Position numbers and translations under genes: made by a program
Assembly: GCA_031266895.1 (NCBI GenBank)
Contig: JAISAD010000061.1
Span: 1-14,910 of the forward strand
Source of the DNA: Bacteroidales bacterium
GTDB lineage: Bacteria; Bacteroidota; Bacteroidia; Bacteroidales; WCHB1-69
Direction of reading: 5' to 3'
DNA: 14,910 nucleotides
Shown: one piece after another, positions 6,689-14,709 of the stretch
Position numbering within the stretch: position 1 is the stretch's first letter
How the letters are laid out: every line of letters begins with the position of its first letter
The notes under the pieces: generated by a model
The model's database searches: none
What the model was told of the DNA's origin: nothing
The model's input: only the letters and a program-made list of their open reading frames with translations

Positions 6689-7264
6689 TTACATTTTATC
6701 TACACGTCCATCCGATAATTGATAATGCTCGCCGCTTTCGGGACAAACAGCTATGCCATTTTTGTCAAAATGCAGTTTATGGCCATATTCGCTTATCCAG
6801 CCTGTCTGGCGAGCGGGATTACCCACCACAAGTGCATAGTCGGGCACATCTTTTGTTACTGTTGCTCCTGCGCCAATAAAGGCGTAACGACCAATATGAT
6901 GACCACACACTATTGTGGCATTGGCACCAATGGTTGCGCCCTTGTCAACCTGTGTTTTTTTGTATTCGCACTTGCGACTGATTGCACTGCGCGGATTGAT
7001 TACATTGGTGAAAACCACAGAGGGTCCTAAAAAAACATCGTCATCACAAATAACGCCTGTGTAAATGGAAACATTATTCTGTACCTTTACATTATTGCCC
7101 AAAATCACTTCAGGAGATATGGACACATTTTGTCCGAGTGTACACCCTTCGCCAATTTTGCATCCGCTCATTACATGCGAAAAGTGCCAAATTTTAGTAC
7201 CTGCGCCAATTTCACAAGGCTCGTCGATAACGGCTGTTTCATGGGCAAAATATTGCTTTTCCAT
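6689..7264 (-). CDS. wbpD: WbpD/WlbB-like UDP-2-acetamido-3-amino-2,3-dideoxyglucuronate N-acetyltransferase
   Basis: A 191-residue acetyltransferase with a left-handed beta-helix built from hexapeptide repeats (IGAGTKIW, IGEGCTLG, LGNNVKVQ, IGANATIV, IGRYAFIG). Highly characteristic WbpD/WlbB stretches are IWHFSHVMSG, GPSVVFTNVINPRSAISR, VDKGATIGANATIVCG and DVPDYALVVGNPARQTGWIS. The enzyme transfers acetyl from acetyl-CoA to the 3-amino group made by WbpE, giving UDP-2,3-diacetamido-2,3-dideoxyglucuronate. The N terminus (MEKQYFAHETAVIDE) is as expected. A C-terminal tail, CPESGEHYQLSDG, follows the helix. Its ATG lies one base after the stop of the class I aminotransferase gene, so the two are almost certainly co-transcribed. 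The earlier pathway steps (WbpA, WbpB, WbpI) are not in the window. Confidence 0.88.
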   Translation of the reverse strand: MEKQYFAHETAVIDEPCEIGAGTKIWHFSHVMSGCKIGEGCTLGQNVSISPEVILGNNVKVQNNVSIYTGVICDDDVFLGPSVVFTNVINPRSAISRKCEYKKTQVDKGATIGANATIVCGHHIGRYAFIGAGATVTKDVPDYALVVGNPARQTGWISEYGHKLHFDKNGIAVCPESGEHYQLSDGRVDKM

Positions 7265-7265
7265 G

Positions 7266-8504
7266 CTACCGCAATTGACTTACAGCCTCTTTAATGCGAT
7301 GACAAGCCTCACGCAATTGCGCTTCGTCAGCAGCGTAAGAGAGTCGAATGCAATTGTCATCGCCAAAAGCAATTCCTTGCACCACAGCTACATTGGCATC
7401 GTAAAGCAGGTAGTTGCACAAATCGGTAGAGTTGCTAATGATTTCTTTTCCACATGATTGTATAAAAGCGGATCCTGCCGGCACCCGCTTGCTGAACAGC
7501 GCCGACACATCAGGGAAAAAGTAGAAAGCACCCTGTGGCAATCGCACTTTAAAGCCCTCAATCTCCTGCAAAAGGGTGTAAACAATATTGCGCCGCTTCA
7601 AAAAAGTGCTGCGCATACCTATAATATCCGGCGATTCTTTAGGGTTTAGCTCCATCGCCTTGATAGCGGCACGCTGTGCAATAGAGCAAGTGGCAGAGGT
7701 AATTTGCCCCTGTAACTTGTTGCAAGCGGCGGCAATATAGAGCGGCGCTCCAATAAAACCGATGCGCCAGCCTGTCATGGCAAATCCTTTAGCCACTCCG
7801 TTGACGGTAATCACCTGTTCTTTAATGAAATCAAACTGTGCGATGCTCTCGTGCTGTCCATGAAAATTAATATGTTCATAGATTTCGTCAGCCATAATCA
7901 ACACATGCGGATAAGCACGCACCACTTCGGCAATGGCCCGCAACTCCTCCTTGTCGTAAAGCATGCCGGTAGGATTCGAGGGGCTACTAAACATAATCAG
8001 CCTGGTTTTTGGAGTAATAGCTTGTTTTAACTGCTCAGGTGTAACTTTGAAGTCGTTTTCTATTTTGGTCGAAATGGGGACAATAATTCCGTCGGCCACC
8101 CGTACAATCTCCTTGTAAGAGACCCAGTAAGGCGCCGGAATAATCACCTCATCCCCAGGATTGACTACTGCCATAACCAATTGATAAATGGATTGCTTGG
8201 CGCCGGTAGAAACTACAATCTGTTCGGGCGTATAGTGCAAGTTATTATCTCTTTCAAATTTTTTGCTGATAGCTTTCCGCAAATCGGGATATCCCGGTAC
8301 CGGCGGATAATGTGTCCAATTTTCGTCAATAGCGGTTTTGGCATACGTTTTCACCTCTTTTGGGGTGTCAAAATCGGGTTCGCCAATACTTAAACTAATC
8401 ACATCTTTGCCCTGTTCTCTAAGTTCGCGTGCAATGCGCGTCATGGCCAGCGTTTCCGACTCAGCCATATTGAGTACTCTGTTCGACAACAATTCCCTGT
8501 CCAT
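7266..8504 (-). CDS. Class I pyridoxal-phosphate aminotransferase (aspartate aminotransferase-like)
   Basis: A 412-residue fold type I aminotransferase of the bacterial aspartate aminotransferase subgroup. It shows ISLSIGEPDFDTP at the N terminus, GAKQSIYQLV (phosphate binding), the SSPSNPTGMLYD motif, IMADEIYEHI (Asp to the pyridine nitrogen, Tyr) and GVAKGFAMTGWRIGFIG with the Schiff-base lysine. The C-terminal IRLSYA holds the arginine for the substrate alpha-carboxylate. Length is usual for the family. It likely interconverts aspartate and oxaloacetate with 2-oxoglutarate and glutamate, although prephenate or aromatic substrates cannot be excluded. It is the first gene of the minus-strand set and is preceded by its own -7 box (8551-8558). 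Co-transcription with wbpD may be incidental, or may help supply the glutamate used by WbpE. Confidence 0.9.
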   Translation of the reverse strand: MDRELLSNRVLNMAESETLAMTRIARELREQGKDVISLSIGEPDFDTPKEVKTYAKTAIDENWTHYPPVPGYPDLRKAISKKFERDNNLHYTPEQIVVSTGAKQSIYQLVMAVVNPGDEVIIPAPYWVSYKEIVRVADGIIVPISTKIENDFKVTPEQLKQAITPKTRLIMFSSPSNPTGMLYDKEELRAIAEVVRAYPHVLIMADEIYEHINFHGQHESIAQFDFIKEQVITVNGVAKGFAMTGWRIGFIGAPLYIAAACNKLQGQITSATCSIAQRAAIKAMELNPKESPDIIGMRSTFLKRRNIVYTLLQEIEGFKVRLPQGAFYFFPDVSALFSKRVPAGSAFIQSCGKEIISNSTDLCNYLLYDANVAVVQGIAFGDDNCIRLSYAADEAQLREACHRIKEAVSQLR

Positions 8505-8550
8505 AATTTTATCTCTGTTTTTTAAATTTAGTTTCTCTTTTTTGAGGCTG

Positions 8551-8558
8551 CAAATTTA
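8551..8558 (-). promoter_or_regulatory. -7 box for the aminotransferase/wbpD transcript
   Basis: On the minus strand TAAATTTG fits TAnnTTTG, 46 bp before ATG 8504 and followed by CAGC. No clear TTG element is seen 19-21 nt further upstream. It lies in the 181-bp divergent region shared with the YfhO-like gene. Confidence 0.55.
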
Positions 8559-8656
8559 CGGGAAATTTTCGAAACTATTGTGGTCATCTTATCATACGGG
8601 CGGGTTCTACAAAGCATGCTTTCTACAAAACAAAGTCAAAATCAAAATTATTTCCA

Positions 8657-8664
8657 TATATTTG
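8657..8664 (+). promoter_or_regulatory. -7 box for the YfhO-like gene
   Basis: TATATTTG followed by CATTG matches the TAnnTTTG consensus. It ends 21 bp before the preferred ATG at 8686, so the leader would be very short. A -33 TTG at the usual distance is not evident. Confidence 0.55.
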
Positions 8665-8685
8665 CATTGCTTAAAAACAGGATTT

Positions 8686-10809
8686 ATGATTAATTTTATC
8701 ACACGCCATAAATACAGTTTTGGATTGTTATTGCTTTCCATTGTGGCTTTTGGGGGGACGCTGATTTATGCCCCAATTTATGATTACATGGATGAATTTT
8801 TTCCTAACAGGCATTTTATTATTAACGGGTTGCATAATGGCACTTTACCTTTATGGCTGCCTTACAACTGTTTGGGAACGCCTATTTTTGCCGATCCGCA
8901 GTCTAATTTTTTCTATTTGCCAATTTGGTTTTTGTCTCTGTTCGGCGATTATGTACCCGTAATGTGGGGAGTGGGCGTTATTTTCAACGGTTTTATGGCC
9001 GGTGCCGGTTTTTTTGTTTTTACGCGCTGTTTCGTCAAAAATGACTTAACCGCTTTCGTAATGGGAGCTTGTTATCTCATGTCCGGTTTTTTTATTGGCA
9101 ATATGCAACATTTGCCTTGGATTATTGGCGGCGTGTGGCTGCCCTGGCTGCTTAAGAATTTTATAGATTTGATGAAATCGCCTACTCCCAAAAAAGCCAT
9201 CCTTACCGCTATCTTTGCGGCATTGCTCTTCACTGGCGGCTACCCTGGTCTGCCATTTATACTTATCTATCTGTTGCTCATAATCATGATTTACTACATC
9301 ATTGTGCAGCTAAAAAACCAAAATTGGAAATATTTTAAGCAGATTGTGCCGCTCCTGCTGCTTTGCGGGAGCCTTTGCCTTATTCTGACACTGCCAGAGC
9401 TTATTGGCTTGTGGGAAATACAGCACTATATTACACGGGGTTCGGCATTAAACTATGCAGATGCATCTGCCTGTACCCTCACCGTTCAAAGCCTTATTTC
9501 GCTGTTTTATCCGCTAATTGCATGCAGCGAGCCGAATTTTACTATGACCGATATTTCGATGGGATCAATTTATATTGGACTTTTGACTCTCTTTTTTGCC
9601 GCGACAGGAATAACCAAAGCAAAAGATGGCATATTCAAAGTTTTGCTCTATTGGGGGCTTTTCTGCTTTTTACTCTCTTTCGGCAACCTGTTGCCTCTGC
9701 ATCGCTGGGTTTTTGAATGGATGCCAATGATGAATTTTATTCGCATGCCTCCTCTTTTCCGCATTTTTGCCATCATAGCTCTGCTGCTGCTGGCCGCCAA
9801 AGGACTGGATGAGGTGATTGGAGACTTTTCAAAATATCGTAAGTCACTGATTATTTTCGTATTATCCTGTATGACGGCTTGCCTGATTATAGCTATAATT
9901 TGTCTCATTGTAAAAAATCCTTTTACACAAAAATTACTGTTTTGTGCGGTGATGCAGTTGCTGTTTTTCGGGTTAATGTGGATTGGGTTGGGTTGGAAGA
10001 AAGTATCTTGGCGACTGTCGTTTATTGTTGCCATGTGGCTACTCGAAATGGCAGTTAATGCTGCATTATGCCTCAGGCATACCGGGTTTGACAGAAACTA
10101 TACCAACCGCCAATTTGCGGCATTGTTAGCCCGTCAGCCTAAAAATTACCCAATACCACAACGGGTTACTTCTGCCATTGAGATGGTGCACGAAGCCGAT
10201 TGGGGGCATTGCTGGCTCAATTTGGGACAGCTGGCTAAAGAGGTAGAGTTTTATGGCTGCAATCCCATGCAATTGACATCTCATCGAGTATTGCGAGCGC
10301 CTTACATAGAGAACCAAAAGGAGATTTTGCTGCCTGCGGTAGCTTTTTTTCCGAAAAGTGTGATTTATACGGAAAATCCGATACTCTTTTCGCTTGATAC
10401 CGCTTATACTCATAATCCGGAAGAGGCGGCTGTTTACAGTAATTCTGACAGTGCAACCCTTACCATTTCCCGTTTTGACCCCACCCATATAACAATGTAC
10501 ACCCGCGCTGCCTGCGCCCGTCCGTTGGTAATTTGTCAAAATTACTATCCGGGCTGGAAAGCACGTACAAAAGAAGGAAAATTGTTGAAAATCGACATCT
10601 TAAATCATTCACTTATATCTATAAACGTCCCGAAGGGCGAAACGCATATAGAACTCTTTTTTGAACGTCCGGACATCATAATTGCCTTATGGTTCTCTTT
10701 TGCTGCCTGGTTTGGAATTTTGCTCTTTTTCATTATTCACAGCCTTTTAAACAGACAAAAGAAAAGGCTGCATTTCAAAACCGGCACTGCTTTCGGAAAA
10801 AAACTTTAA
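8686..10809 (+). CDS. YfhO-family multi-spanning membrane protein (putative GT-C-type glycosyltransferase)
   Basis: A 707-residue integral membrane protein with about a dozen hydrophobic segments. The first (FGLLLLSIVAFGGTLIYA) is followed by a loop with YMDEFFPNRHF, NGTLPLWLPYNCLGTPIFAD and SNFFYLP. This acidic-loop plus PLW-Py-G-P pattern is characteristic of YfhO and other GT-C-like proteins. The rest of the N-terminal 500 residues is mainly membrane helices. A soluble C-terminal domain contains NYYPGWKARTKEGK and VPKGETHIELFFERP, again typical of YfhO, and a last membrane helix (IIALWFSFAAWFGILLFFII). The open frame extends upstream to 8338, but that part overlaps the divergent gene, so ATG 8686 just after a -7 box is preferred. 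YfhO proteins are linked to glycosylation of cell-surface polymers; here the substrate is unknown. A role in surface polysaccharide beside wbpDE is plausible but inferred. Confidence 0.85.
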   Translation: MINFITRHKYSFGLLLLSIVAFGGTLIYAPIYDYMDEFFPNRHFIINGLHNGTLPLWLPYNCLGTPIFADPQSNFFYLPIWFLSLFGDYVPVMWGVGVIFNGFMAGAGFFVFTRCFVKNDLTAFVMGACYLMSGFFIGNMQHLPWIIGGVWLPWLLKNFIDLMKSPTPKKAILTAIFAALLFTGGYPGLPFILIYLLLIIMIYYIIVQLKNQNWKYFKQIVPLLLLCGSLCLILTLPELIGLWEIQHYITRGSALNYADASACTLTVQSLISLFYPLIACSEPNFTMTDISMGSIYIGLLTLFFAATGITKAKDGIFKVLLYWGLFCFLLSFGNLLPLHRWVFEWMPMMNFIRMPPLFRIFAIIALLLLAAKGLDEVIGDFSKYRKSLIIFVLSCMTACLIIAIICLIVKNPFTQKLLFCAVMQLLFFGLMWIGLGWKKVSWRLSFIVAMWLLEMAVNAALCLRHTGFDRNYTNRQFAALLARQPKNYPIPQRVTSAIEMVHEADWGHCWLNLGQLAKEVEFYGCNPMQLTSHRVLRAPYIENQKEILLPAVAFFPKSVIYTENPILFSLDTAYTHNPEEAAVYSNSDSATLTISRFDPTHITMYTRAACARPLVICQNYYPGWKARTKEGKLLKIDILNHSLISINVPKGETHIELFFERPDIIIALWFSFAAWFGILLFFIIHSLLNRQKKRLHFKTGTAFGKKL

Positions 10810-10831
10810 ATTAAGATTAAAATATAACTTG

Positions 10832-10839
10832 TATCTTTG
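10832..10839 (+). promoter_or_regulatory. -7 box upstream of the ATPase remnant
   Basis: TATCTTTG followed by CA is a strong match to the Bacteroidota -7 element TAnnTTTG, 29 bp before ATG 10869. The -33 region is AT-rich and lacks an obvious TTG. The promoter looks intact although the gene behind it is decayed, so it may now drive the S9 peptidase gene. Confidence 0.6.
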
Positions 10840-10846
10840 CAAGCGC

Positions 10847-10860
10847 AAATCGTACGATTT
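10847..10860. promoter_or_regulatory. Perfect 14-bp palindrome (possible operator) in the leader
   Basis: AAATCGTACGATTT is a perfect inverted repeat starting 7 bp after the -7 box, about where transcription should begin. It lies 8 bp before ATG 10869. The position would suit a repressor-type operator or an RNA hairpin in the leader. No protein that binds it is identified. Confidence 0.5.
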
Positions 10861-10868
10861 TTTAACTT

Positions 10869-11306
10869 ATGTATCAAAGAAAATTGAATTTTGAAAAGGC
10901 AAAACAGGGAAGTTTCTTTTTATGGGGAACTAAGCAGACAGGAGAAAATGCATTGCTGCAAACTCGATTTCCGGATGCGCTTTGGTTTGATTTGGCACTG
11001 ACAGTGGATTATATGCGATTGAATAAAAAACGAACACTGATTCGAGAAAGCGTATTGAGTAACCCCAGGCAATTGGTTGTTTTGGATGAAATACAGCAAA
11101 TTCCTGAGTTAATGGATGAGGTGCACTGGCTTATCGAAAACAAAGGTACGCGCTTTATTCTCTGTAGTTCAAATCCTCGTAAAATTATCAATTCGGAATA
11201 TGTTTTATTAAAAGATATAAAGCTACAATATAGAGAGTACTATCGCATTTTGGAAGATACTTTAATGGGATGTTTTTTAATGCTTCCCTTAAAAAAATAT
11301 TTATGA
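10869..11306 (+). pseudogene. Decayed AAA ATPase of the DUF4143 type (internal deletion, lost C terminus)
   Basis: The 145-residue product begins like the widespread Bacteroidota ATP-binding proteins with a DUF4143 C-terminal domain, which are usually around 380-400 residues. MYQRKLNFEKAKQGSFFLWG is the usual start. The Walker A region reads GTKQTGENALL, where G-x-x-x-T-G-K-S/T is expected, so the catalytic lysine is replaced. Walker B (LVVLDEIQQIP) and DEVHWLIENKGTRFILC are well preserved. After NPRKIIN the sequence jumps to YREYYRILEDTLMG, which in full-length relatives lies roughly 90-100 residues later. It then stops after LKKYL. This indicates an in-frame internal deletion plus loss of the C-terminal nuclease-like domain. 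A functional short derivative is possible but unlikely. The S9 peptidase gene starts 23 bp downstream. Confidence 0.8.
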
Positions 11307-11329
11307 ATGTAATTTTTAATAAAAATCGA

Positions 11330-13447
11330 ATGAAAAAACTTATTGCAATTTTATTGTGCGCTCTGGGTGTGAACACGGCTGCCGCACAACAAGCCATTGA
11401 CTTGAAAGGCATTTTTCAAGGCAAATATCGCTTTGACAATATTCAAAACCTTGTTTGGCGTCCCAATGGAAGCTTCTATAGCTTTATCCGTGGCGACACT
11501 ATATATCTGGTAGAAGCTAAAACGGGTAAAAAAACGGTGATGAGCGATTTAAGTTATCTGCAAGCTCAATTTCCTGATGAAAAATTGAGTCGGATGCCCT
11601 CTTTTCAATGGATGGACGAAAACAGGCTCTGGTTTCCTCAACTTGATATCTTATGGAAAACAGGAGATAAGCCGATTAAATTCCCCCATAATGAGGTGAT
11701 TGCGCAAGATTTAGCCCATCAACTGCAAGTAATTGAAAAAGATAATGCTGTGCAAGTGTTAAATGGCAACTATAACATGGCTTGCCTGCTGCTCTGTCCC
11801 GATACGGGGACGCATATTGTGTTGGGTCAAACGGTACATCGCAGCGAATGGGGCATTAATGAAGGACAATATTTTTCGCCCAATGGCAATTTTATTGCTT
11901 TTTACAGAATGGATGAAAGCATGGTGGAGGATTACCCGTTAGTGGACGTAACAACGCCCATTGCTACTGTTAACATGATAAAATATCCAATGGCCGGTCG
12001 CACAAGTCATCAGGTAAAAGTGGGTATTTTTGATGTAAAAAAGTCATTTGAAACAGGAAAAACGGTTTACCACTATTTGAATACCGATTTTAATGATGGA
12101 GAATTTTTGACAAATGTTACTTTCTCTCCAGATGAGAAGTATGTTTACATTACTCATTTGAATCGCGCTCAAAATCATTCTAAACTAATACGTTACGATG
12201 TAATAAACGGTCAAAGGACGGCTACGCTGGTTGAAGAACGCGATTCCCGTTACGTAGAACCGCAAGCCCGCCCTCTATTTCTGAAAAATGGGAATTTTAT
12301 CTGGCAAAGCGACCGTGATGGCTACAATCATTGTTACCTGTATGATGCCAGCGGCAAATTGCTGAAACAGCTCACTTCGGGCAAATTCCCCGTTATGGAG
12401 TTGCTGGGTCTGGATGCTAAAGAGCAGTTTCTCTACTTTGTTACGAACAGGAATGCTCCAACCGACAGTTACGTCTATTGCTTGAATATGAAAAATGGGG
12501 CATTGCAGAATTTGACTCCGGAAGCGGGTAGCCATTTCCCAAATTTCAACAGCGATATGAGTTTTTTTATAGACTATTTTTCCAATTTAACCACGCCAAG
12601 ACGCATTATGCTCCGCAGCAGCGACGGGAAAACAAGTCGCGAACTGCTAAATTCTAAAAATCCTTACAGTGATTGCAATTTGGGTAATGTGAGCATTTTT
12701 TCTATTAAAAACAAGGCCGGGGACGACCTCTATTGTCGGCTGATCTTGCCGCTGGACTTTGACAGTACTAAGAAATATCCGGTATTTCTTTACGTCTATG
12801 GCGGACCGCATTCGCAATTGGTTACCAACACTTTTATGAGTGGGGGCGTTTTTCTGCACTATATGGCACAACAGGGTTATATTGTATTTTCCCTGGATAA
12901 TCGCGGCACAAACAATCGGGGCGCCGAGTTTGAAAAGTGCATTCATCGCAATTTGGGTGTAAAAGAAGTCGAAGATCAGATGTGCGGCGTTAATTGGCTG
13001 AAATCCAAGCCTTTTGTGGATAATAATCATATTGATTTGGACGGCTGGAGTTATGGCGGCTTTATGACGCTTTCGCTGCTTACTGCCTATCCCGATGCGT
13101 TTCATGCAGCAACCTGTGGTGGACCGGTGGTTGATTGGAGCAAGTATGAAGTGATGTACGGCGAACGCTATATGGACACTCCGCAAGAGAATCCTGACGG
13201 CTACGAAAAAGCCAACATTCTCAACAAGGTAGATAAGATTAAAACTCCGCTACTGGTAATACACGATGGACAAGACCATACTGTGGTGTGGCAAAACACA
13301 CTGCAACTTCTTAATGCTGCAATTGAAAAGGGGGTGGAACTCGATTATTTCGTCTATCCCAATCACGATCATAACGTAATGGGCATTGAGCGCGTGCATT
13401 TATGGAATAAGATTTTGAAATTTCACAACAATTATTTGAAGCATTAA
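11330..13447 (+). CDS. S9 family exported peptidase (DPP-IV/prolyl tripeptidyl peptidase-like)
   Basis: A 705-residue serine exopeptidase with an N-terminal signal peptide (MKKLIAILLCALGVNTAAAQ), so it is probably periplasmic. Residues about 80-450 form the beta-propeller domain of the DPP-IV family (FSPNGNFIAFYRMDESMVEDY, FSPDEKYVYITHLNR, WQSDRDGYNHCYLYD). The C-terminal alpha/beta-hydrolase domain carries the nucleophile Ser574 in GWSYGG, Asp649 in DGQDHTV and His681 in NHDHNV. The 75- and 32-residue spacing of the triad matches what I recall for P. gingivalis PtpA. It should release di- or tripeptides ending in proline from peptide N termini, supporting peptide-based nutrition. Start choice: the frame is open from ATG 11270, but that adds 20 non-signal-like residues and overlaps the ATPase remnant. 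ATG 11330 begins a classic signal peptide. It may be transcribed from the promoter of the remnant. Confidence 0.9.
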   Translation: MKKLIAILLCALGVNTAAAQQAIDLKGIFQGKYRFDNIQNLVWRPNGSFYSFIRGDTIYLVEAKTGKKTVMSDLSYLQAQFPDEKLSRMPSFQWMDENRLWFPQLDILWKTGDKPIKFPHNEVIAQDLAHQLQVIEKDNAVQVLNGNYNMACLLLCPDTGTHIVLGQTVHRSEWGINEGQYFSPNGNFIAFYRMDESMVEDYPLVDVTTPIATVNMIKYPMAGRTSHQVKVGIFDVKKSFETGKTVYHYLNTDFNDGEFLTNVTFSPDEKYVYITHLNRAQNHSKLIRYDVINGQRTATLVEERDSRYVEPQARPLFLKNGNFIWQSDRDGYNHCYLYDASGKLLKQLTSGKFPVMELLGLDAKEQFLYFVTNRNAPTDSYVYCLNMKNGALQNLTPEAGSHFPNFNSDMSFFIDYFSNLTTPRRIMLRSSDGKTSRELLNSKNPYSDCNLGNVSIFSIKNKAGDDLYCRLILPLDFDSTKKYPVFLYVYGGPHSQLVTNTFMSGGVFLHYMAQQGYIVFSLDNRGTNNRGAEFEKCIHRNLGVKEVEDQMCGVNWLKSKPFVDNNHIDLDGWSYGGFMTLSLLTAYPDAFHAATCGGPVVDWSKYEVMYGERYMDTPQENPDGYEKANILNKVDKIKTPLLVIHDGQDHTVVWQNTLQLLNAAIEKGVELDYFVYPNHDHNVMGIERVHLWNKILKFHNNYLKH

Positions 13448-13450
13448 AAA

Positions 13451-13493
13451 TGCTTGTTTGTGGCTGCGTTTGCAGCATAACATCAGACGAGCA
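13451..13493. terminator. Nested stem-loop between convergent genes
   Basis: TGCTTGTTTG (13451-13460) can pair with CAGACGAGCA (13484-13493) over 10 positions, two of them G-U in RNA. It encloses an inner hairpin GCTGC-GTTT-GCAGC (13463-13476). On the minus strand the outer stem is followed by TTTTT, so it best fits a terminator for the endonuclease gene. On the plus strand it follows the peptidase stop by 3 bp without a clear T-run and could protect the 3' end. Confidence 0.55.
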
Positions 13494-13519
13494 TTCAGAA
13501 AAAACCTGTTGTTTTCAAA

Positions 13520-14623
13520 TTAATTTATCACTATAATCTTATAGGTTTTTGCACGGTTTTGCTCCTTTATTTTCAAGAAATAGACTCCGGAAAGCAGTTC
13601 ACTCAGGTCAATTATCTTGGAGTATCCGCTCATTTTGTCATTAAGCACTGCCTTCCCCATCATATTATAAATTATGATATGGGCATTGCTGTGAATGGGC
13701 ATTACTACATTGAGATGCGTAGTCGCCGGATTAGGATAGAGAGTAGCTACAGGTAAAATAACGCCAACAATGGCTGAACTGTCGGTATGTGAGGTGTCGC
13801 CTCCGCTACTTCCATTTGGATGAAACTTATTCACCGAATCCGCTCCCCAAATCAGTCCTGCCAATTCCGGATGGTCAATAAAAGGATTGCGGTTTTGCTG
13901 CAGCGCATAGACAGCATTATTGCGGTTAATTTCTTTTTCGCTCACAGGGTCTTCGTTATTCCATGTAATTAACATCTTGACTGCCCACGCTTTCAGTCGC
14001 GCTCCGTTAAACATGGTACTTCCGTTCTCATAATCCAGTCGTTTGTTGCGATAACAGGTGGACATATAAAAGTAAGTACGTGCAAAATCGCCCTTATATT
14101 CATCAATCGGCTCAAATACTGTTCCCGAATACCCCAACCCACTGCGTGCCGAACCAAGCTTGGAGCCGCCATTTGCGCTGACATAAGTTGCGTTCCCCAC
14201 TTCGCCAAAAGGATAATTCGATCTCATGCTGTTTACCTTGCCATCGGTGGGATATACATGAAACAGGTCCGTGTACATCGGATACTGATCATCAAACCAG
14301 CTTTTTGGCATCGAATGTTCGCGATTATAGCAATCGCACTCGTTTTGGTAGTTACCGCACTGATTGTTAGAGTATGTAAAATTGCAATTGGAGTACATAT
14401 CCCAGATTTGATTAGGGTTATTGGGCAGCACATCGGTAGTATAAAATGCTGTCCAAAGCGCACTATAAGAAAGGGAGGTATGGTTATTAATAATATTGTG
14501 CAACGCCAAACGCAATGCTTCTCCCGACTTATTATCGGCAGCATCATAATAACCGGTCAGCAGCTGTGCGGGCAAGGATATCCAAGCGAAAAGTATTAAA
14601 AAAACAACGATTATCCTGTTCAT
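13520..14623 (-). CDS. T9SS-exported endonuclease I (EndoI family)
   Basis: A 367-residue secreted nuclease. The signal peptide is MNRIIVVFLILFAWISLPAQ. The endonuclease I domain (about residues 20-270) shows YYDAADNKSGEAL near its start, the active-site segment CYNREHSMPKSWF and DLFHVYPTDGKVNSMRSNYPFG. ARTYFYMSTCYRN and NPFIDHPEL follow, as expected for this metal-dependent, sequence-nonspecific family. A Ser/Gly/Asp-rich linker leads to a type A T9SS sorting domain, from LYPNPATTHLNVVM through GVYFLKIKEQ to the C terminus. The frame is open from 14719 inside the recombinase end, but the signal peptide and the -7 box at 14647-14654 support ATG 14623. It probably degrades extracellular DNA for nucleotide or phosphate supply, or for escape from DNA traps. 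Confidence 0.92.
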   Translation of the reverse strand: MNRIIVVFLILFAWISLPAQLLTGYYDAADNKSGEALRLALHNIINNHTSLSYSALWTAFYTTDVLPNNPNQIWDMYSNCNFTYSNNQCGNYQNECDCYNREHSMPKSWFDDQYPMYTDLFHVYPTDGKVNSMRSNYPFGEVGNATYVSANGGSKLGSARSGLGYSGTVFEPIDEYKGDFARTYFYMSTCYRNKRLDYENGSTMFNGARLKAWAVKMLITWNNEDPVSEKEINRNNAVYALQQNRNPFIDHPELAGLIWGADSVNKFHPNGSSGGDTSHTDSSAIVGVILPVATLYPNPATTHLNVVMPIHSNAHIIIYNMMGKAVLNDKMSGYSKIIDLSELLSGVYFLKIKEQNRAKTYKIIVIN

Positions 14624-14646
14624 TTTAGCCTTATTTTTTAACATTG

Positions 14647-14654
14647 CAAAGATA
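14647..14654 (-). promoter_or_regulatory. -7 box for the endonuclease I gene
   Basis: On the minus strand TATCTTTG followed by CA matches TAnnTTTG, 23 bp before ATG 14623. A TTG lies about 22 nt upstream, slightly longer than the usual 19-21 nt spacing. The promoter lies just after the recombinase stop, so the nuclease has its own start of transcription. Confidence 0.6.
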
Positions 14655-14709
14655 CATGAAATTTTCCAATTGCCTGCAAGGAAACAAAATCCCTTCTCTT
14701 TTCCCCTCT

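Noticed and set aside
8338..8685. Upstream extension of the YfhO-like frame
   Set aside because: It overlaps the divergent aminotransferase gene and its promoter, and a -7 box at 8657-8664 with a good membrane-protein start at 8686 explains the real gene.
11270..11329. Longer start for the S9 peptidase
   Set aside because: The extra 20 residues would mask the signal peptide and overlap the ATPase remnant. ATG 11330 begins a typical signal sequence.
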